Shown here one piece after another: positions 35,267-44,020 of a stretch of 64,000 nt of DNA. This DNA is from Bacteroidota bacterium. GTDB lineage: Bacteria > Bacteroidota > Bacteroidia > Chitinophagales > Chitinophagaceae. How positions within the stretch are numbered: the stretch's first letter is position 1; each line of letters opens with the position of its first letter. Position numbers and translations under genes: made by a program. The notes beneath the pieces are model-generated. The model did no database searches and had not been told where the DNA came from. It was given only the letters and a program-made list of their open reading frames with translations. The stretch spans positions 186,001-250,000 of the forward strand of contig JAEZGI010000077.1 of the NCBI GenBank assembly GCA_023416995.1, given 5' to 3'.

Positions 35267-36287
35267 TATCAGTCAGCAAAAGAGGCGATCGTTTATTAAA
35301 AACAGTTTATTGGGTTCCGCGGGTTTGTTCATTCTGCCTGGTGAAAATGTACCTTCTCCTTCAAAAAGAAATGATCCTGTTGTAATATCTACCTGGGATT
35401 TTGGACAGGCAGCCAATACCGAAGCCTGGAAAACTTTAAGTACCTATGGACGCGCCGTAGATGCGGTAGAAAAAGGAGTGATGATCCCTGAAGCCGATGT
35501 GGCCAACCAGTCTGTCGGTTATGGTGGTTTACCTGACAGGGATGGCCGGGTTACGCTCGATGCCTGTATCATGGATGATTTGTATAACTGCGGATCGGTG
35601 ATGTGCCTCGAGCACATAAAACATCCGATCAATGTTGCGAGACTGGTAATGGACAAAACCCCTCATGTGGTACTTGTCGGTGAAGGCGCACTTCAGTTTG
35701 CACTTGCAAACGGATTCAAACAGGAGAACCTGTTAACCGAAGAAGCGGAAAAAGCCTGGAAGGAGTGGTTGAAGACTGCCGAATACCAGCCAATCATGAA
35801 CATCGAAAATCAATTATATAAGAAACAGGATGTGCCAATGCCTGGTGGTCCCGATAATCATGATACCATTGGAATGCTTGCTTTAGATGCAAATGGTAAT
35901 CTTGGCGGAGCATGTACAACAAGCGGCATGGCGTATAAGATGAAAGGAAGGGTAGGAGATTCGCCAATTATCGGTGCCGGTTTGTATGTAGACAATGAAG
36001 TAGGCGCAGCGACCGCTACGGGCGTAGGTGAAGAAGTAATCCGGATAGTGGGCTCGCATCTGGTAGTTGAACTAATGCGCCAGGGGCATACCCCGGAACT
36101 CGCCTGTAAAAAAGCAGTCGAACGGATCATTAAACGAAATCCCAAAAAAGCACGCGAAGTGCAGGTCGGATTCCTTGCTTTAAACAATAAGGGTGAATAC
36201 GGTGCTTATGCCTTACAGAAAGGGTTCACGTATTCTGTAAAAAGTGGCAAAACTGATAAAGTGTTTAACGCAAAATCTGTGTACTAA
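35256..36287 (+). CDS. N4-(beta-N-acetylglucosaminyl)-L-asparaginase (glycosylasparaginase)
   Basis: The 343-residue Ntn-hydrolase has a twin-arginine-like leader ('QQKRRSFIKNSLLGSAGLFIL'). 'VISTWDFGQAANTEAWKTL' starts the alpha chain, and autoproteolysis is expected in 'GGPDNHDTIGMLALD' before Thr204, which becomes the nucleophile. 'GGACTTSGMAYKMKGRVGDSPIIGAGLYVDNEVGAATATGVGEEVIR' is the family signature of the beta chain. It cleaves the GlcNAc-Asn bond after a glycoprotein has been degraded, acting in the periplasm. It lies between a SnoaL-like gene (11-bp overlap) and CutC (15 bp), in a neighbourhood of fucosidase and hexosaminidase genes. Confidence 0.93.
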   Translation: MENNISQQKRRSFIKNSLLGSAGLFILPGENVPSPSKRNDPVVISTWDFGQAANTEAWKTLSTYGRAVDAVEKGVMIPEADVANQSVGYGGLPDRDGRVTLDACIMDDLYNCGSVMCLEHIKHPINVARLVMDKTPHVVLVGEGALQFALANGFKQENLLTEEAEKAWKEWLKTAEYQPIMNIENQLYKKQDVPMPGGPDNHDTIGMLALDANGNLGGACTTSGMAYKMKGRVGDSPIIGAGLYVDNEVGAATATGVGEEVIRIVGSHLVVELMRQGHTPELACKKAVERIIKRNPKKAREVQVGFLALNNKGEYGAYALQKGFTYSVKSGKTDKVFNAKSVY

Positions 36288-36302
36288 GATAAATCATCGG
36301 AA

Positions 36303-37055
36303 ATGTTTCTTGAAGTTTGTGCATTCAATATACAATCTGCCATCATTGCTGAACAAGTCGGGGCAGTGCGTGCGGAATTATGTGATAATCCAATAGAAGG
36401 TGGCACCACACCATCGTACGGTGCGATTTACCGGACCCGAAAATCAATTTCAATACAACTATATCCGATCATCCGTCCGCGTGCAGGTAGTTATTTTTAT
36501 GATGATGATGAATTTGCGATTATGCTGAAGGATATCGAAATGTGTAAACAACTTGGTTGTGACGGCATTTCGGTTGGGGTTCAACGTAAGGATGGTACCA
36601 TTGATGCTGATCGGCTGAAAAAGATCGTTGCACTCGCATACCCGATGGGTGTTACCTGTAACCGCGCATTCGATGCCGTACCCGATCCGTATGCGGCACT
36701 GGAAGCCATCATCGATGCAGGGTGTGAGCGAATACTCACCAGTGGTCTTAAAAGCGCGGCCCCCGATGCTACTGCTGAAATAAAAGAACTTGTTGATAAA
36801 GCTGCGGGCCGTATTGTTATTATGCCGGGTGCGGGTATCAATGCCACCAACATTGAAAAAATGATCCGTGAAACCGGCGCAACGGAATTTCATACTTCCG
36901 GACGCAGAAAATTGCGCGATGCAGCAACTGCTGAACACGAAGTGCTCTATCAAAATCCAGCTATACTCGATATAGGCAATGTATATGTTTCATCAGCCGA
37001 TGAACTTTCATCTATCGTGCAACAGTTAAGAGCTGCAGCGGCTCGTGAGATGTAG
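36303..37055 (+). CDS. cutC: CutC family protein
   Basis: The 250-residue TIM-barrel protein matches CutC: 'LEVCAFNIQSAIIAEQVGAVRAELCDNPIEGGTTPSYG', 'IIRPRAGSYFYDDDEFAIMLKDIEMCKQLGCDGISVGV', 'GVTCNRAFDAVPDPYAALEAIIDAGCERILTSG', 'IMPGAGINATNIEKM', 'EFHTSGRRK'. CutC was named for copper homeostasis in E. coli, but that role is disputed. In Bacteroidota the gene frequently sits with N-glycan and GlcNAc genes, as here 15 bp after glycosylasparaginase, so a sugar-related role is worth considering. Cytosolic. Confidence 0.93.
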   Translation: MFLEVCAFNIQSAIIAEQVGAVRAELCDNPIEGGTTPSYGAIYRTRKSISIQLYPIIRPRAGSYFYDDDEFAIMLKDIEMCKQLGCDGISVGVQRKDGTIDADRLKKIVALAYPMGVTCNRAFDAVPDPYAALEAIIDAGCERILTSGLKSAAPDATAEIKELVDKAAGRIVIMPGAGINATNIEKMIRETGATEFHTSGRRKLRDAATAEHEVLYQNPAILDIGNVYVSSADELSSIVQQLRAAAAREM

Positions 37056-37162
37056 AATATAATTCCCATCGATCTTTAAACCCGTTTAGTATCTGAATGT
37101 GGCACTTATTTTGGAACACTTAAGGTATTGTCTCACTAAGACGTTCACTTAAATTTTCCATT

Positions 37163-37840
37163 ATGAACAGATTATACAATAAGAGCCGTTCAACATTATC
37201 AATATCAGTAATTGCATTAGTGACTTTATTTGCCGCCTGTAATTTTGATAGCGATAAAGATTATAAGTCTGAAGAGCGCGATGGTGCTGTAGATACTGCT
37301 CAACGTGGCTCAGATTACTACCAGCAGCACCATGAAAGTAATCCGCCGAAAGATGCAGTACCACAGAATGATAGCTTTCAGCGAAATACACCGAAACAAA
37401 ATGATTCGTCAGTAAAGAAAGATTCATCTCGTGGCAGCAAATCGGTATCAGCAGTCAGGCCAACAAAACCTGCGGCTTCATTGTCGGTATTTAAAGCTGA
37501 TTCAAAGCAAAAGGATAACGAAGGCGTTTATGTAGATACTGATGTGATGCCCGAATTTCCCGGCGGTAAAAAGGCGATCCAACGTTTTATCAGCAACAAT
37601 ATTCGCTATCCGCAGGAAGCAGTGGCCGATGATGTAGAAGGAACTGTGCAGGTTACTTTCGTGCTTGATGAAAATGGCAGGGTCGCAAAAGCCGAAGCTA
37701 CCAGCGATAATATTGGCTACGGATTGGAACAGGAAGCGATTCGTGTGGTTAAACAAATGAACGGTTGGAAACCCGGCAAAGTAGCAGGTAAAAATGTTAA
37801 AACCCGGCTGTCATTACCAGTTGTGTTTTTAATATCTTAA
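37163..37840 (+). CDS. Lipoprotein with C-terminal TonB domain
   Basis: The 225-residue protein has a lipoprotein leader ('VIALVTLFAACNFD', Cys27), a low-complexity spacer of about 90 residues rich in Ser, Lys, Asp and Gln, and a TonB C-terminal domain at about 130-225 ('PEFPGGKKAIQRFISNNIRYPQEAVADDVEGTVQVTFVLDENGRV', 'GLEQEAIRVVKQMNGWKPGKVAGKNVKTRLSLPVVF'). Normal TonB is anchored by an inner-membrane helix that contacts ExbBD; a lipid anchor lacks this, so energy transfer may not be its role. It could instead recognise TonB boxes or peptidoglycan. Terminated by a shared bidirectional hairpin. Confidence 0.85.
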   Translation: MNRLYNKSRSTLSISVIALVTLFAACNFDSDKDYKSEERDGAVDTAQRGSDYYQQHHESNPPKDAVPQNDSFQRNTPKQNDSSVKKDSSRGSKSVSAVRPTKPAASLSVFKADSKQKDNEGVYVDTDVMPEFPGGKKAIQRFISNNIRYPQEAVADDVEGTVQVTFVLDENGRVAKAEATSDNIGYGLEQEAIRVVKQMNGWKPGKVAGKNVKTRLSLPVVFLIS

Positions 37841-37857
37841 GGAGTAATAAAACCCAT

Positions 37858-37896
37858 AAAAAAAGGATGATCGCAAAAGCAATCATCCTTTTTTTT
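37858..37896. terminator. Bidirectional terminator between TonB lipoprotein and pyk
   Basis: AAGGATGAT (37863-37871) pairs with ATCATCCTT (37882-37890); an A-run precedes and T-run follows, so it can end transcripts from both convergent genes. Confidence 0.85.
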
Positions 37897-37912
37897 ATAC
37901 AACAACAGTTTG

Positions 37913-39406
37913 TTATTCAACCTTTGTAATCTTCATAACATTCGTTGGTAAATGCAGGTCCACCGGGGTACTTCCTGTGTTAACCACGATGCTGCCTTCC
38001 TGCACAAATCCGCGTTCTTTAAGGATTTCGATCTGGTCGTGAATGATCTCATCAAGACTTTCTTCTTCATTATAGAAAAATGCGCGTACGCCCCAGCTTA
38101 AACTTAATTGGTTAACCAGGCTACGTTCTTTTGTAAAAATATACAGCGGGGCTTTAGGACGGTAACTGCTAAGCATAAACGCTGTATAACCGGATTGGGT
38201 CATACCAACCAAAGCATCTGCCCGCACATCGCTTGATAACTTACATGCGTTATAACAAATAGCATCACTTAAAAATGAAGGAGAGTGTGGCTGTGGTTTC
38301 AGATCTTCTTCGCGGTTATAACGATATTCTGTTTTTTCCACTTCAAGAATGATCTTACGCATCGTTTGTACAACAAGTGCGGGGTGTTTACCAGTAGCGG
38401 TTTCGCCGCTCAACATCACGGCATCCGCGCCTTCAAGCACAGCGTTGGCGACGTCGGTGATCTCACTGCGGTTCGGTTTTACGCGGTCAATCATACTTTC
38501 CATCATCTGTGTTGCCACAATCACAGGTTTAGCACGGTGAATTGATTTGCGAATGATATCACGCTGCGCCATCGGCACCTTTTCAACCGGTAACTCAACA
38601 CCAAGATCGCCGCGAGCAACCATTACACCATCAGATTCAACAATAATGTTCCGGAGATCAGTAAGCGCAGATGGCATTTCGATTTTAGCGATAACCTTTG
38701 TTTTGCTTTTCTTTTCTGCCAGTCTTCTTTTCAGATCAACTATATCTTCAGCTTTTCTTACAAACGACAATGCAACCCAGTCACATTCTTTTTCAATAAT
38801 AAATGCGAGGTCAATGATGTCCTTTTCTGTCATAGCAGGCAAAGAGATCTTGGTATCCGGAAGGTTCACGCCTTTTTTAGGCAAAAGAAGACCTCCATAA
38901 GTAACACGCACTTTCACTTCACCGGCGGGAGTTATTTCTTCAACAACCACTTCAAGTTTGCCATCATCAATCATGATCTTGTTTCCCACTTCAACATCTT
39001 CATGCAGGTTGGGGTAGGAGACATAGATCTTTTCTTTTGTTCCTACTACCTTTTCTTTTGATGTAAAGGTGAGGATATCGCCGGGTTCAATCAGTAACGC
39101 ATCATTGCCAATTTCACCAACACGCAGTTTTGGTCCCTGCAGATCGGCAAGGATGGAAATGCTATATGGTTCTGTTTTATTGATTTGGCGGATATGATCG
39201 ATGATTTTTGCTTTGTCTTCGTGGGTTCCGTGAGAGAAGTTAAGACGGAAAATGTTTACCCCTGCCTTTACCAGTTCGAGCAGCTTTTCGTAGGTGTCGC
39301 AAGCGGGACCAACGGTTGCTACTATTTTGGTTCGGTGCGATGAGTGCTGAATGCCTGCCTCTTTATCCATTTCGCCATAAATGTATTTCGAAAGATCTCT
39401 TGCCAT
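37913..39406 (-). CDS. pyk: Pyruvate kinase
   Basis: The 497-residue enzyme has 'RTKIVATVGPACDTYEKLLELVKAGVNIFRLNFSHGTHE', 'ILADLQGPKLRVG', 'KVIAKIEMPSALTDLRNIIVESDGVMVARGDLGVE', 'QRDIIRKSIHRAKPVIVATQMMESMI' and 'PNRSEITDVANAVLEGADAVMLSGETATGKHP', covering the catalytic barrel and B domain. The C-terminal domain is normal ('GMTQSGYTAFMLSSYRPKAPLYIF'). It makes pyruvate and ATP from PEP and ADP. pfkA lies just upstream on the same strand, separated by a terminator-like hairpin, so the two control points of glycolysis are neighbours. About 20 residues precede the first conserved strand. Confidence 0.97.
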   Translation of the reverse strand: MARDLSKYIYGEMDKEAGIQHSSHRTKIVATVGPACDTYEKLLELVKAGVNIFRLNFSHGTHEDKAKIIDHIRQINKTEPYSISILADLQGPKLRVGEIGNDALLIEPGDILTFTSKEKVVGTKEKIYVSYPNLHEDVEVGNKIMIDDGKLEVVVEEITPAGEVKVRVTYGGLLLPKKGVNLPDTKISLPAMTEKDIIDLAFIIEKECDWVALSFVRKAEDIVDLKRRLAEKKSKTKVIAKIEMPSALTDLRNIIVESDGVMVARGDLGVELPVEKVPMAQRDIIRKSIHRAKPVIVATQMMESMIDRVKPNRSEITDVANAVLEGADAVMLSGETATGKHPALVVQTMRKIILEVEKTEYRYNREEDLKPQPHSPSFLSDAICYNACKLSSDVRADALVGMTQSGYTAFMLSSYRPKAPLYIFTKERSLVNQLSLSWGVRAFFYNEEESLDEIIHDQIEILKERGFVQEGSIVVNTGSTPVDLHLPTNVMKITKVE

Positions 39407-39446
39407 GGTTTAGTATAGTTTATCAGAATTAATTAAATGAACTTAA

Positions 39447-39498
39447 TAAAAAAAAAGAAGTCAAAATCGCGTGCCCCTGAAAAGGTTGATTTTGACTT
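39447..39498 (-). terminator. Hairpin with T-run between pfkA and pyk
   Basis: On the minus strand AAGTCAAAATC and GATTTTGACTT form an 11-bp stem around a 19-nt loop, followed by CTTTTTTTTTT. It would end or attenuate the pfkA transcript before pyk. Confidence 0.65.
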
Positions 39499-39503
39499 TG
39501 TGG

Positions 39504-40487
39504 TTAGCTTGCCAGGATCTTCACAATTTTGATCCATTCCTCACTGATGCGCTGCTTCGATTTTACGGCACGCTCAAGTGAAGTATAATGCATCCTGTTG
39601 TTCATGATCCCTACCATAACATTGTGGCGTCCTTCGATAAGGCATTCTACGGCTGAATAACCCATACGGCTGGCGATCAGCCTGTCAATACAGGTTGGTG
39701 ATCCACCGCGTTGAATGTGTCCGAGGATGCAAACCCTTACATCGGCTGCGGGCATACGTTCTTTTACAACTTTCGCAACTTCGTTGCCACCGCCGAATTC
39801 GTCTCCTTCGGCCACTACGACCATATTCACGAGTTTTTTTCTTCTTTCTTTTTCCTGGAGGGATAGCACAAGCGCCTCGATATCGGTTTTACGTTCCGGG
39901 ATCAGGATATGCTCAGCACCGGTGGCGATACCGCTATGCAATGCGATGTATCCGGCATCCCGGCCCATTACTTCAATAATAAAGAGCCGGTCGTGTGCAT
40001 CGGCTGTATCGCGGATTTTATCAATCGCTTCCACTGCAGTGTTCACGGCAGTGTCAAAACCAATGGTAAAGTCAGTACCGGCGATATCTTTATCGATCGT
40101 GCCAGGCAGACCAATACAGGGGATATCAAATTCGCGGCTGAAAATATCAGCACCTTTGAAAGAACCGTCACCACCGATTACAACAAGTCCGTCGATGCCC
40201 AGTTTTTTCAGGTTATCGTATGCTTTTTGTCTGCCTTCAGGCTGAAAAAAATCTTTGCACCGTGCAGTTTTCAGGACGGTTCCACCGCGTTGAATGATGT
40301 TGGCCACGCTTCTTGAATGCATTGGTACGATGTCGTTTTCAATCATACCAGCGTATCCACGCATAATTCCAAATACTTCCATTCCATTATAAATTCCCGT
40401 TCTCACCACGGCCCTGATGGCCGCATTCATGCCGGGAGCATCACCACCCGAAGTCAACACTCCAATTTTAGAAACCTTTTTTGCCAT
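39504..40487 (-). CDS. pfkA: 6-phosphofructokinase
   Basis: The 327-residue ATP-dependent enzyme has 'IGVLTSGGDAPGMNAAIRAVVRTG', 'GGTVLKTARCKDF', 'LVVIGGDGSFKGAD', 'PCIGLPGTIDKDIAGTDFTIGFDTAVNTAVEAIDKIRDTADAHDRLFIIEVMGRDAGYIAL' (catalytic Asp in GTIDKD) and 'VCILGHIQRGGSPTCIDRLIASRMG'. The GGDGS signature with G at the ATP-site position indicates ATP rather than pyrophosphate use. It commits fructose-6-P, including that from NagB, to glycolysis. It has an upstream promoter candidate with a roughly 80-nt leader containing a 14-bp palindrome. Confidence 0.97.
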   Translation of the reverse strand: MAKKVSKIGVLTSGGDAPGMNAAIRAVVRTGIYNGMEVFGIMRGYAGMIENDIVPMHSRSVANIIQRGGTVLKTARCKDFFQPEGRQKAYDNLKKLGIDGLVVIGGDGSFKGADIFSREFDIPCIGLPGTIDKDIAGTDFTIGFDTAVNTAVEAIDKIRDTADAHDRLFIIEVMGRDAGYIALHSGIATGAEHILIPERKTDIEALVLSLQEKERRKKLVNMVVVAEGDEFGGGNEVAKVVKERMPAADVRVCILGHIQRGGSPTCIDRLIASRMGYSAVECLIEGRHNVMVGIMNNRMHYTSLERAVKSKQRISEEWIKIVKILAS

Positions 40488-40519
40488 GTATTCAACTCAG
40501 TTAGTAATTATTTAAATAT

Positions 40520-40533
40520 TCTCAAATTTGAGA
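40520..40533. other. Perfect 14-bp palindrome in the pfkA leader
   Basis: TCTCAAATTTGAGA lies 33 bp before the pfkA start and downstream of the predicted -7 box, a position where a repressor could block elongation. No regulator is known to bind it; A+T richness makes chance possible. Confidence 0.35.
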
Positions 40534-40576
40534 TACTCATCTTTGGTTTTTGTTCAGTTCAAATTTAAGCAAGCCG

Positions 40577-40606
40577 CAAAAATACGGTTTTGTTTTTGAT
40601 ACACAA
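40577..40606 (-). promoter_or_regulatory. Candidate pfkA promoter
   Basis: On the minus strand TTG (40606-40604) and TATTTTTG (40584-40577) are spaced by 19 bp, matching the Bacteroidota TTG-N17-20-TAnnTTTG arrangement. Predicted leader is about 80 nt. Confidence 0.5.
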
Positions 40607-40680
40607 GCAGATCACAACAACTTGAAAATTTAGTAACCTTGCGTAAAAATCTGAGCGCGAGCCACAAATAAAGAACTGTT

Positions 40681-41589
40681 ATGAAGATACTTGTAACCGG
40701 AGCTAATGGTTTACTGGGCCAGCACCTCGTGGGTTTATTGCTAAAAAAGGGTTACGAGGTCATAGCAATCGGACGTGGTGAATCCCGGTTGCCATTTAAT
40801 GCTTCGGAGTACGCGTACTACAACGTAGATATTGCTACCGAATTGTCGGTTCACGAGGTTTTCAGGAAAGAACGCCCGGAGGTAGTGGTACATGCGGCCG
40901 CAATGACCCAGGTAGATGAGTGCGAACAGAACCAGGAGTTGTGTGAGCGTATCAATGTGCAGGGAACCTCGCATATTGTGGTTAATGCCGAAATGTTCTC
41001 CCGGCACCTCATTTATGTGTCCACCGACTTTGTTTTTGACGGCGCTAAGGGCAACTATGCGGAGGATGACGATTTCGGCCCTGTAAACTGGTACGGTTTT
41101 ACCAAAATGCAGGCCGAAAGCCTTATAGAAACCTGCGAAATGCCGTGGAGCATCGTGCGCACCTGCCTGGTGTATGGTAACACACTTACCGGCACCCGTT
41201 CAAACATTATCAGTTGGGTTAAGGACAATCTCTCAGCATCAAAACCAATAAAGGTAGTTAGCGACCAGGTGCGGACGCCCACTTACGTGGAAGATCTTGC
41301 TGCCGGCATTCTTCTTATTATCGCTAAAAGCGCCGAAGGTACTTTCCATATCGCCGGCCGCGATGTGCTTACCCCCTACGATATGGCGGTTAAAACGGCA
41401 GACTGGTTTGGGCTCGATAAATCGCTGATGACGGAAGTAAACGCCTCTGTGTTTAGTCAACCTGGCCGCCGGCCTTTAAAAACAGGTTTTGATATATCTA
41501 AGGCCCGGGCAGAACTTGGTTATGAGCCAATTTCTTTTGAAGAGGCGCTTGCAAAAATGTATAAAGGTTCCAACCCGAACGGACAATAA
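40681..41589 (+). CDS. RmlD-like NAD(P)-dependent sugar-nucleotide reductase
   Basis: The 302-residue short-chain dehydrogenase/reductase has the nucleotide-binding motif 'ILVTGANGLLGQHLVGLL', 'VVHAAAMTQVDECEQNQELCERINVQGT', 'HLIYVSTDFVFDGAKGNY', the YxxxK pair in 'NWYGFTKMQAESLI' and 'DQVRTPTYVEDLAAGI'. This pattern fits the RmlD/dTDP-4-dehydrorhamnose reductase subgroup, but no other rhamnose gene (rmlA, B, C) is near, so the substrate is open. Cytosolic. It is divergent from pfkA and converges on ctlX. Confidence 0.85.
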   Translation: MKILVTGANGLLGQHLVGLLLKKGYEVIAIGRGESRLPFNASEYAYYNVDIATELSVHEVFRKERPEVVVHAAAMTQVDECEQNQELCERINVQGTSHIVVNAEMFSRHLIYVSTDFVFDGAKGNYAEDDDFGPVNWYGFTKMQAESLIETCEMPWSIVRTCLVYGNTLTGTRSNIISWVKDNLSASKPIKVVSDQVRTPTYVEDLAAGILLIIAKSAEGTFHIAGRDVLTPYDMAVKTADWFGLDKSLMTEVNASVFSQPGRRPLKTGFDISKARAELGYEPISFEEALAKMYKGSNPNGQ

Positions 41590-41630
41590 CGAAGCTAAGG
41601 AGAGCCTCACCCGGGTATGTTTTGGCGACT

Positions 41631-42554
41631 TTATCGGGCCTTCTTTTTTTCAGGAAGATGGATCTCGGCAATCATACAACGTGCACTGCCACCGCCGATC
41701 TTCTCAATGATTGTAAGCGGCGCATGTACGATCCTGCACGATCGGGATATCTTCTCAATCTGTTCAGGCGCCAACGATTCAAAAGCACGGGTTGACATTA
41801 CCAGCAGTTTTTCCTGCTTGTTGTTATGCAGTTGCAGCATGTTTCCTGCGAACTCATTCATCTGTTCGACACTGATAGAAATTACTTCTTTACCTGATTG
41901 ATGGATCACCTGCAGTAAATGATTTCTTTCTCTTTCATCATGAACGGTGTCGGTTGCAAGGATCACAAAATCGTCTGCCACGCTCATCATTACATTGGTA
42001 TGATAGATAGCCGTTTCATTTGGATCAGTGGCATGAAACACGACCGGTCTGTATTTCATCATTGTACAAAAACGTTCAAGCACGCGCATGTCGGTTCTGG
42101 GTGAAAGACACGCATATGCAATTCTGTTTGTACGGTCAAGCACCATACTACCGGTACCTTCCAGGTATAACTGGTGATCTTCGAAACCACTAAGGTCTAT
42201 CCTGCTCGTAATATCATAGTGTTCAGACAACCACGAAAGGATATGTGGTTTGCGCTCCAGTCTCCGGTTAGGTGCATGCATCGGGTAAAGACAAACGGTG
42301 CCATCATCATGCAGGGAGATCCAGTTGTTTGGAAAAATTGAATCCGGCGTTTCCGGATCAGGCGTATCATCAATGATAGTCACATCAATTCCTTCGTTTT
42401 GAAGAACCGCAGTAAAATGATCAAACTCTTCCCGGGCGCGTTTCTGAACATCCGGTTCATCGTCCCGGAGCTGGAAAGCATTGGTTGCAGAAGTTTGTAT
42501 GTTGAATGAAAAGTTAAGCGGCCGGATCATCAATATCCGCGAAGTCGTTTGCAT
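41631..42554 (-). CDS. ctlX: CtlX-type citrulline hydrolase (guanidino-group modifying enzyme)
   Basis: The 307-residue protein belongs to the amidinotransferase/ADI fold: 'ILMIRPLNFSFN' start, 'TPDSIFPNNWISLHDDGTVCLYPM' (acidic substrate-binding loop), 'LEGTGSMVLDR', 'AIYHTNVMMSVAD' with the catalytic His, and the C-terminal nucleophile in 'GGGSARCMIAEIHLP' (Cys293). This matches CtlX, shown in Francisella to hydrolyse citrulline to ornithine, ammonia and CO2. It starts 14 bp after the stop of an arginine deiminase-like gene on the same strand, so the two enzymes probably act in sequence. Cytosolic. Confidence 0.88.
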   Translation of the reverse strand: MQTTSRILMIRPLNFSFNIQTSATNAFQLRDDEPDVQKRAREEFDHFTAVLQNEGIDVTIIDDTPDPETPDSIFPNNWISLHDDGTVCLYPMHAPNRRLERKPHILSWLSEHYDITSRIDLSGFEDHQLYLEGTGSMVLDRTNRIAYACLSPRTDMRVLERFCTMMKYRPVVFHATDPNETAIYHTNVMMSVADDFVILATDTVHDERERNHLLQVIHQSGKEVISISVEQMNEFAGNMLQLHNNKQEKLLVMSTRAFESLAPEQIEKISRSCRIVHAPLTIIEKIGGGSARCMIAEIHLPEKKKAR

Positions 42555-42568
42555 CTGTCTGCACTTTT

Positions 42569-44020
42569 TTATAGGTCATCTCTTAATAACGGCATGCTCA
42601 TACAATGAAAACCACCTCTTGCCCTTGATAACTCGGCAGAGGGCATCACAATCAAAGTATCCCGCAAATTATCTATATCCAGGGTTCCGTTTTCACATCC
42701 TTCTATCACATCTTTTGCTTCGATCACTGAAAATCCATTTGCACGGAAAGCTTCTTCAGTTTTATCGTTTCGGTCGTAACCAAGCACTACGCCTTCTCTT
42801 AATGCAAGCAGGTTACACGAGTCGGTCCATTGTTCTCTTGCGTCAAACGGAAACTCATTATTTCCTGAATAAATGAACTTAACCTTCTCTGTGCATCCAA
42901 GGTCGTTTTCACTGATATCGCGAAGCAGGTCCTCCAGGTTATCAAAATATTTTGGATTGCTGACGTCTTTGCGACGAAACTGCATGATGCGCAGTTTTTC
43001 ATCTTTATCTTTTTTATTGCCCAGTAACATTTTGCGGACAGCGTCGGAATTTTCGTGTTTAACTGCCTTCTTCGAAAAATTGCCGAGCATCACCCACACG
43101 TTTTTCTTTACCTGTGTAAAGACCGTGTCAATGTGCATATAATCCCGTTTTTTCGGGATACGGATGATGCTGATCTTTTTGACAATATTCTTCTCAAACA
43201 AAATGTTGATCGCCTGGTGAGCGGCTTCAAGTGTTGTGCGTTCACTGATGCCGATAAGTATATGGTCGCGTGTAACAACCATAACATCGCCACCTTCAAA
43301 AGTTACTTTCTTGTCTTCTGAATCGTTGCCTGGTAACAGGAAGTAGTTATAAGTTTCAGGTAATTCGATAATATTTTTGCGGTACTCTGCAAACATCGGG
43401 TGATTGAAGAAGATATACTTCATCAACAATGCTTCCCTTATACGTGCCTGTTTGGCGGGTTTGTTCAGCAGGATATACTTGTCTATCACTATACCCATAT
43501 CACGGGTAAAAATCAGGTTCGGGACAGGAGGAAACAACATGTTGTTATCGCTGATGGATCCGCAAATGAAAATCTTTGCGAGTTCAGCAGGAGGAAAATC
43601 TTCCAGTTGTTGTTCTACCTCATACGAACAGTTTTCAATAGCACAAACTGAAGCAACCAGTTTAAGTCGTATTTCGCGGTCCTCAAGTATTTCTGCAAGT
43701 AGCCACTGTAACTCGACCACCTGTTCGGAACGGAAAAAAGATTCATGATTTGGTTTATAAAAATCGCGTTTGTTTTCCGGTGCATCTATCTCGTTTAAAC
43801 GTCCCTTGATTTTACTTTTGTCTAAAAAGTAAAGCAGGATTTTGGTATACATGTCGTATTCCTCGCGACGGATCGTATCAAGATGCACTATGTCTTCAAA
43901 TAACCAGTCCTGTGCTTTGGAAGGCACTACCTTACCAAGACCGCTGTCAGGGCTATGAACCAAAACCCGTCTTAACCGACCTATCTCCGAAGTAACCTGT
44001 ATCTGTGAATTGTGCTGCAT
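42569..44020 (-). CDS. Arginine deiminase family protein
   Basis: The 483-residue protein shows the ADI layout: 'EIGRLRRVLVHSPD' start, 'DIVHLDTIRREEYDMY' , 'NLIFTRDMGIVIDKYILLN' (FTRD motif), 'VTFEGGDVMVV' , 'MHIDTVFTQVKKNVWVML' with the catalytic His, and 'SAELSRARGGFHCMSMPLLRD' with nucleophile Cys473. ADI converts arginine to citrulline and ammonia. It is longer than classic ArcA (about 410 residues) because of inserts around 90-150 and 340-390, a form found in Bacteroidota. No ornithine carbamoyltransferase or carbamate kinase gene is adjacent; ctlX is, so citrulline is probably hydrolysed rather than phosphorolysed. Confidence 0.88.
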   Translation of the reverse strand: MQHNSQIQVTSEIGRLRRVLVHSPDSGLGKVVPSKAQDWLFEDIVHLDTIRREEYDMYTKILLYFLDKSKIKGRLNEIDAPENKRDFYKPNHESFFRSEQVVELQWLLAEILEDREIRLKLVASVCAIENCSYEVEQQLEDFPPAELAKIFICGSISDNNMLFPPVPNLIFTRDMGIVIDKYILLNKPAKQARIREALLMKYIFFNHPMFAEYRKNIIELPETYNYFLLPGNDSEDKKVTFEGGDVMVVTRDHILIGISERTTLEAAHQAINILFEKNIVKKISIIRIPKKRDYMHIDTVFTQVKKNVWVMLGNFSKKAVKHENSDAVRKMLLGNKKDKDEKLRIMQFRRKDVSNPKYFDNLEDLLRDISENDLGCTEKVKFIYSGNNEFPFDAREQWTDSCNLLALREGVVLGYDRNDKTEEAFRANGFSVIEAKDVIEGCENGTLDIDNLRDTLIVMPSAELSRARGGFHCMSMPLLRDDL

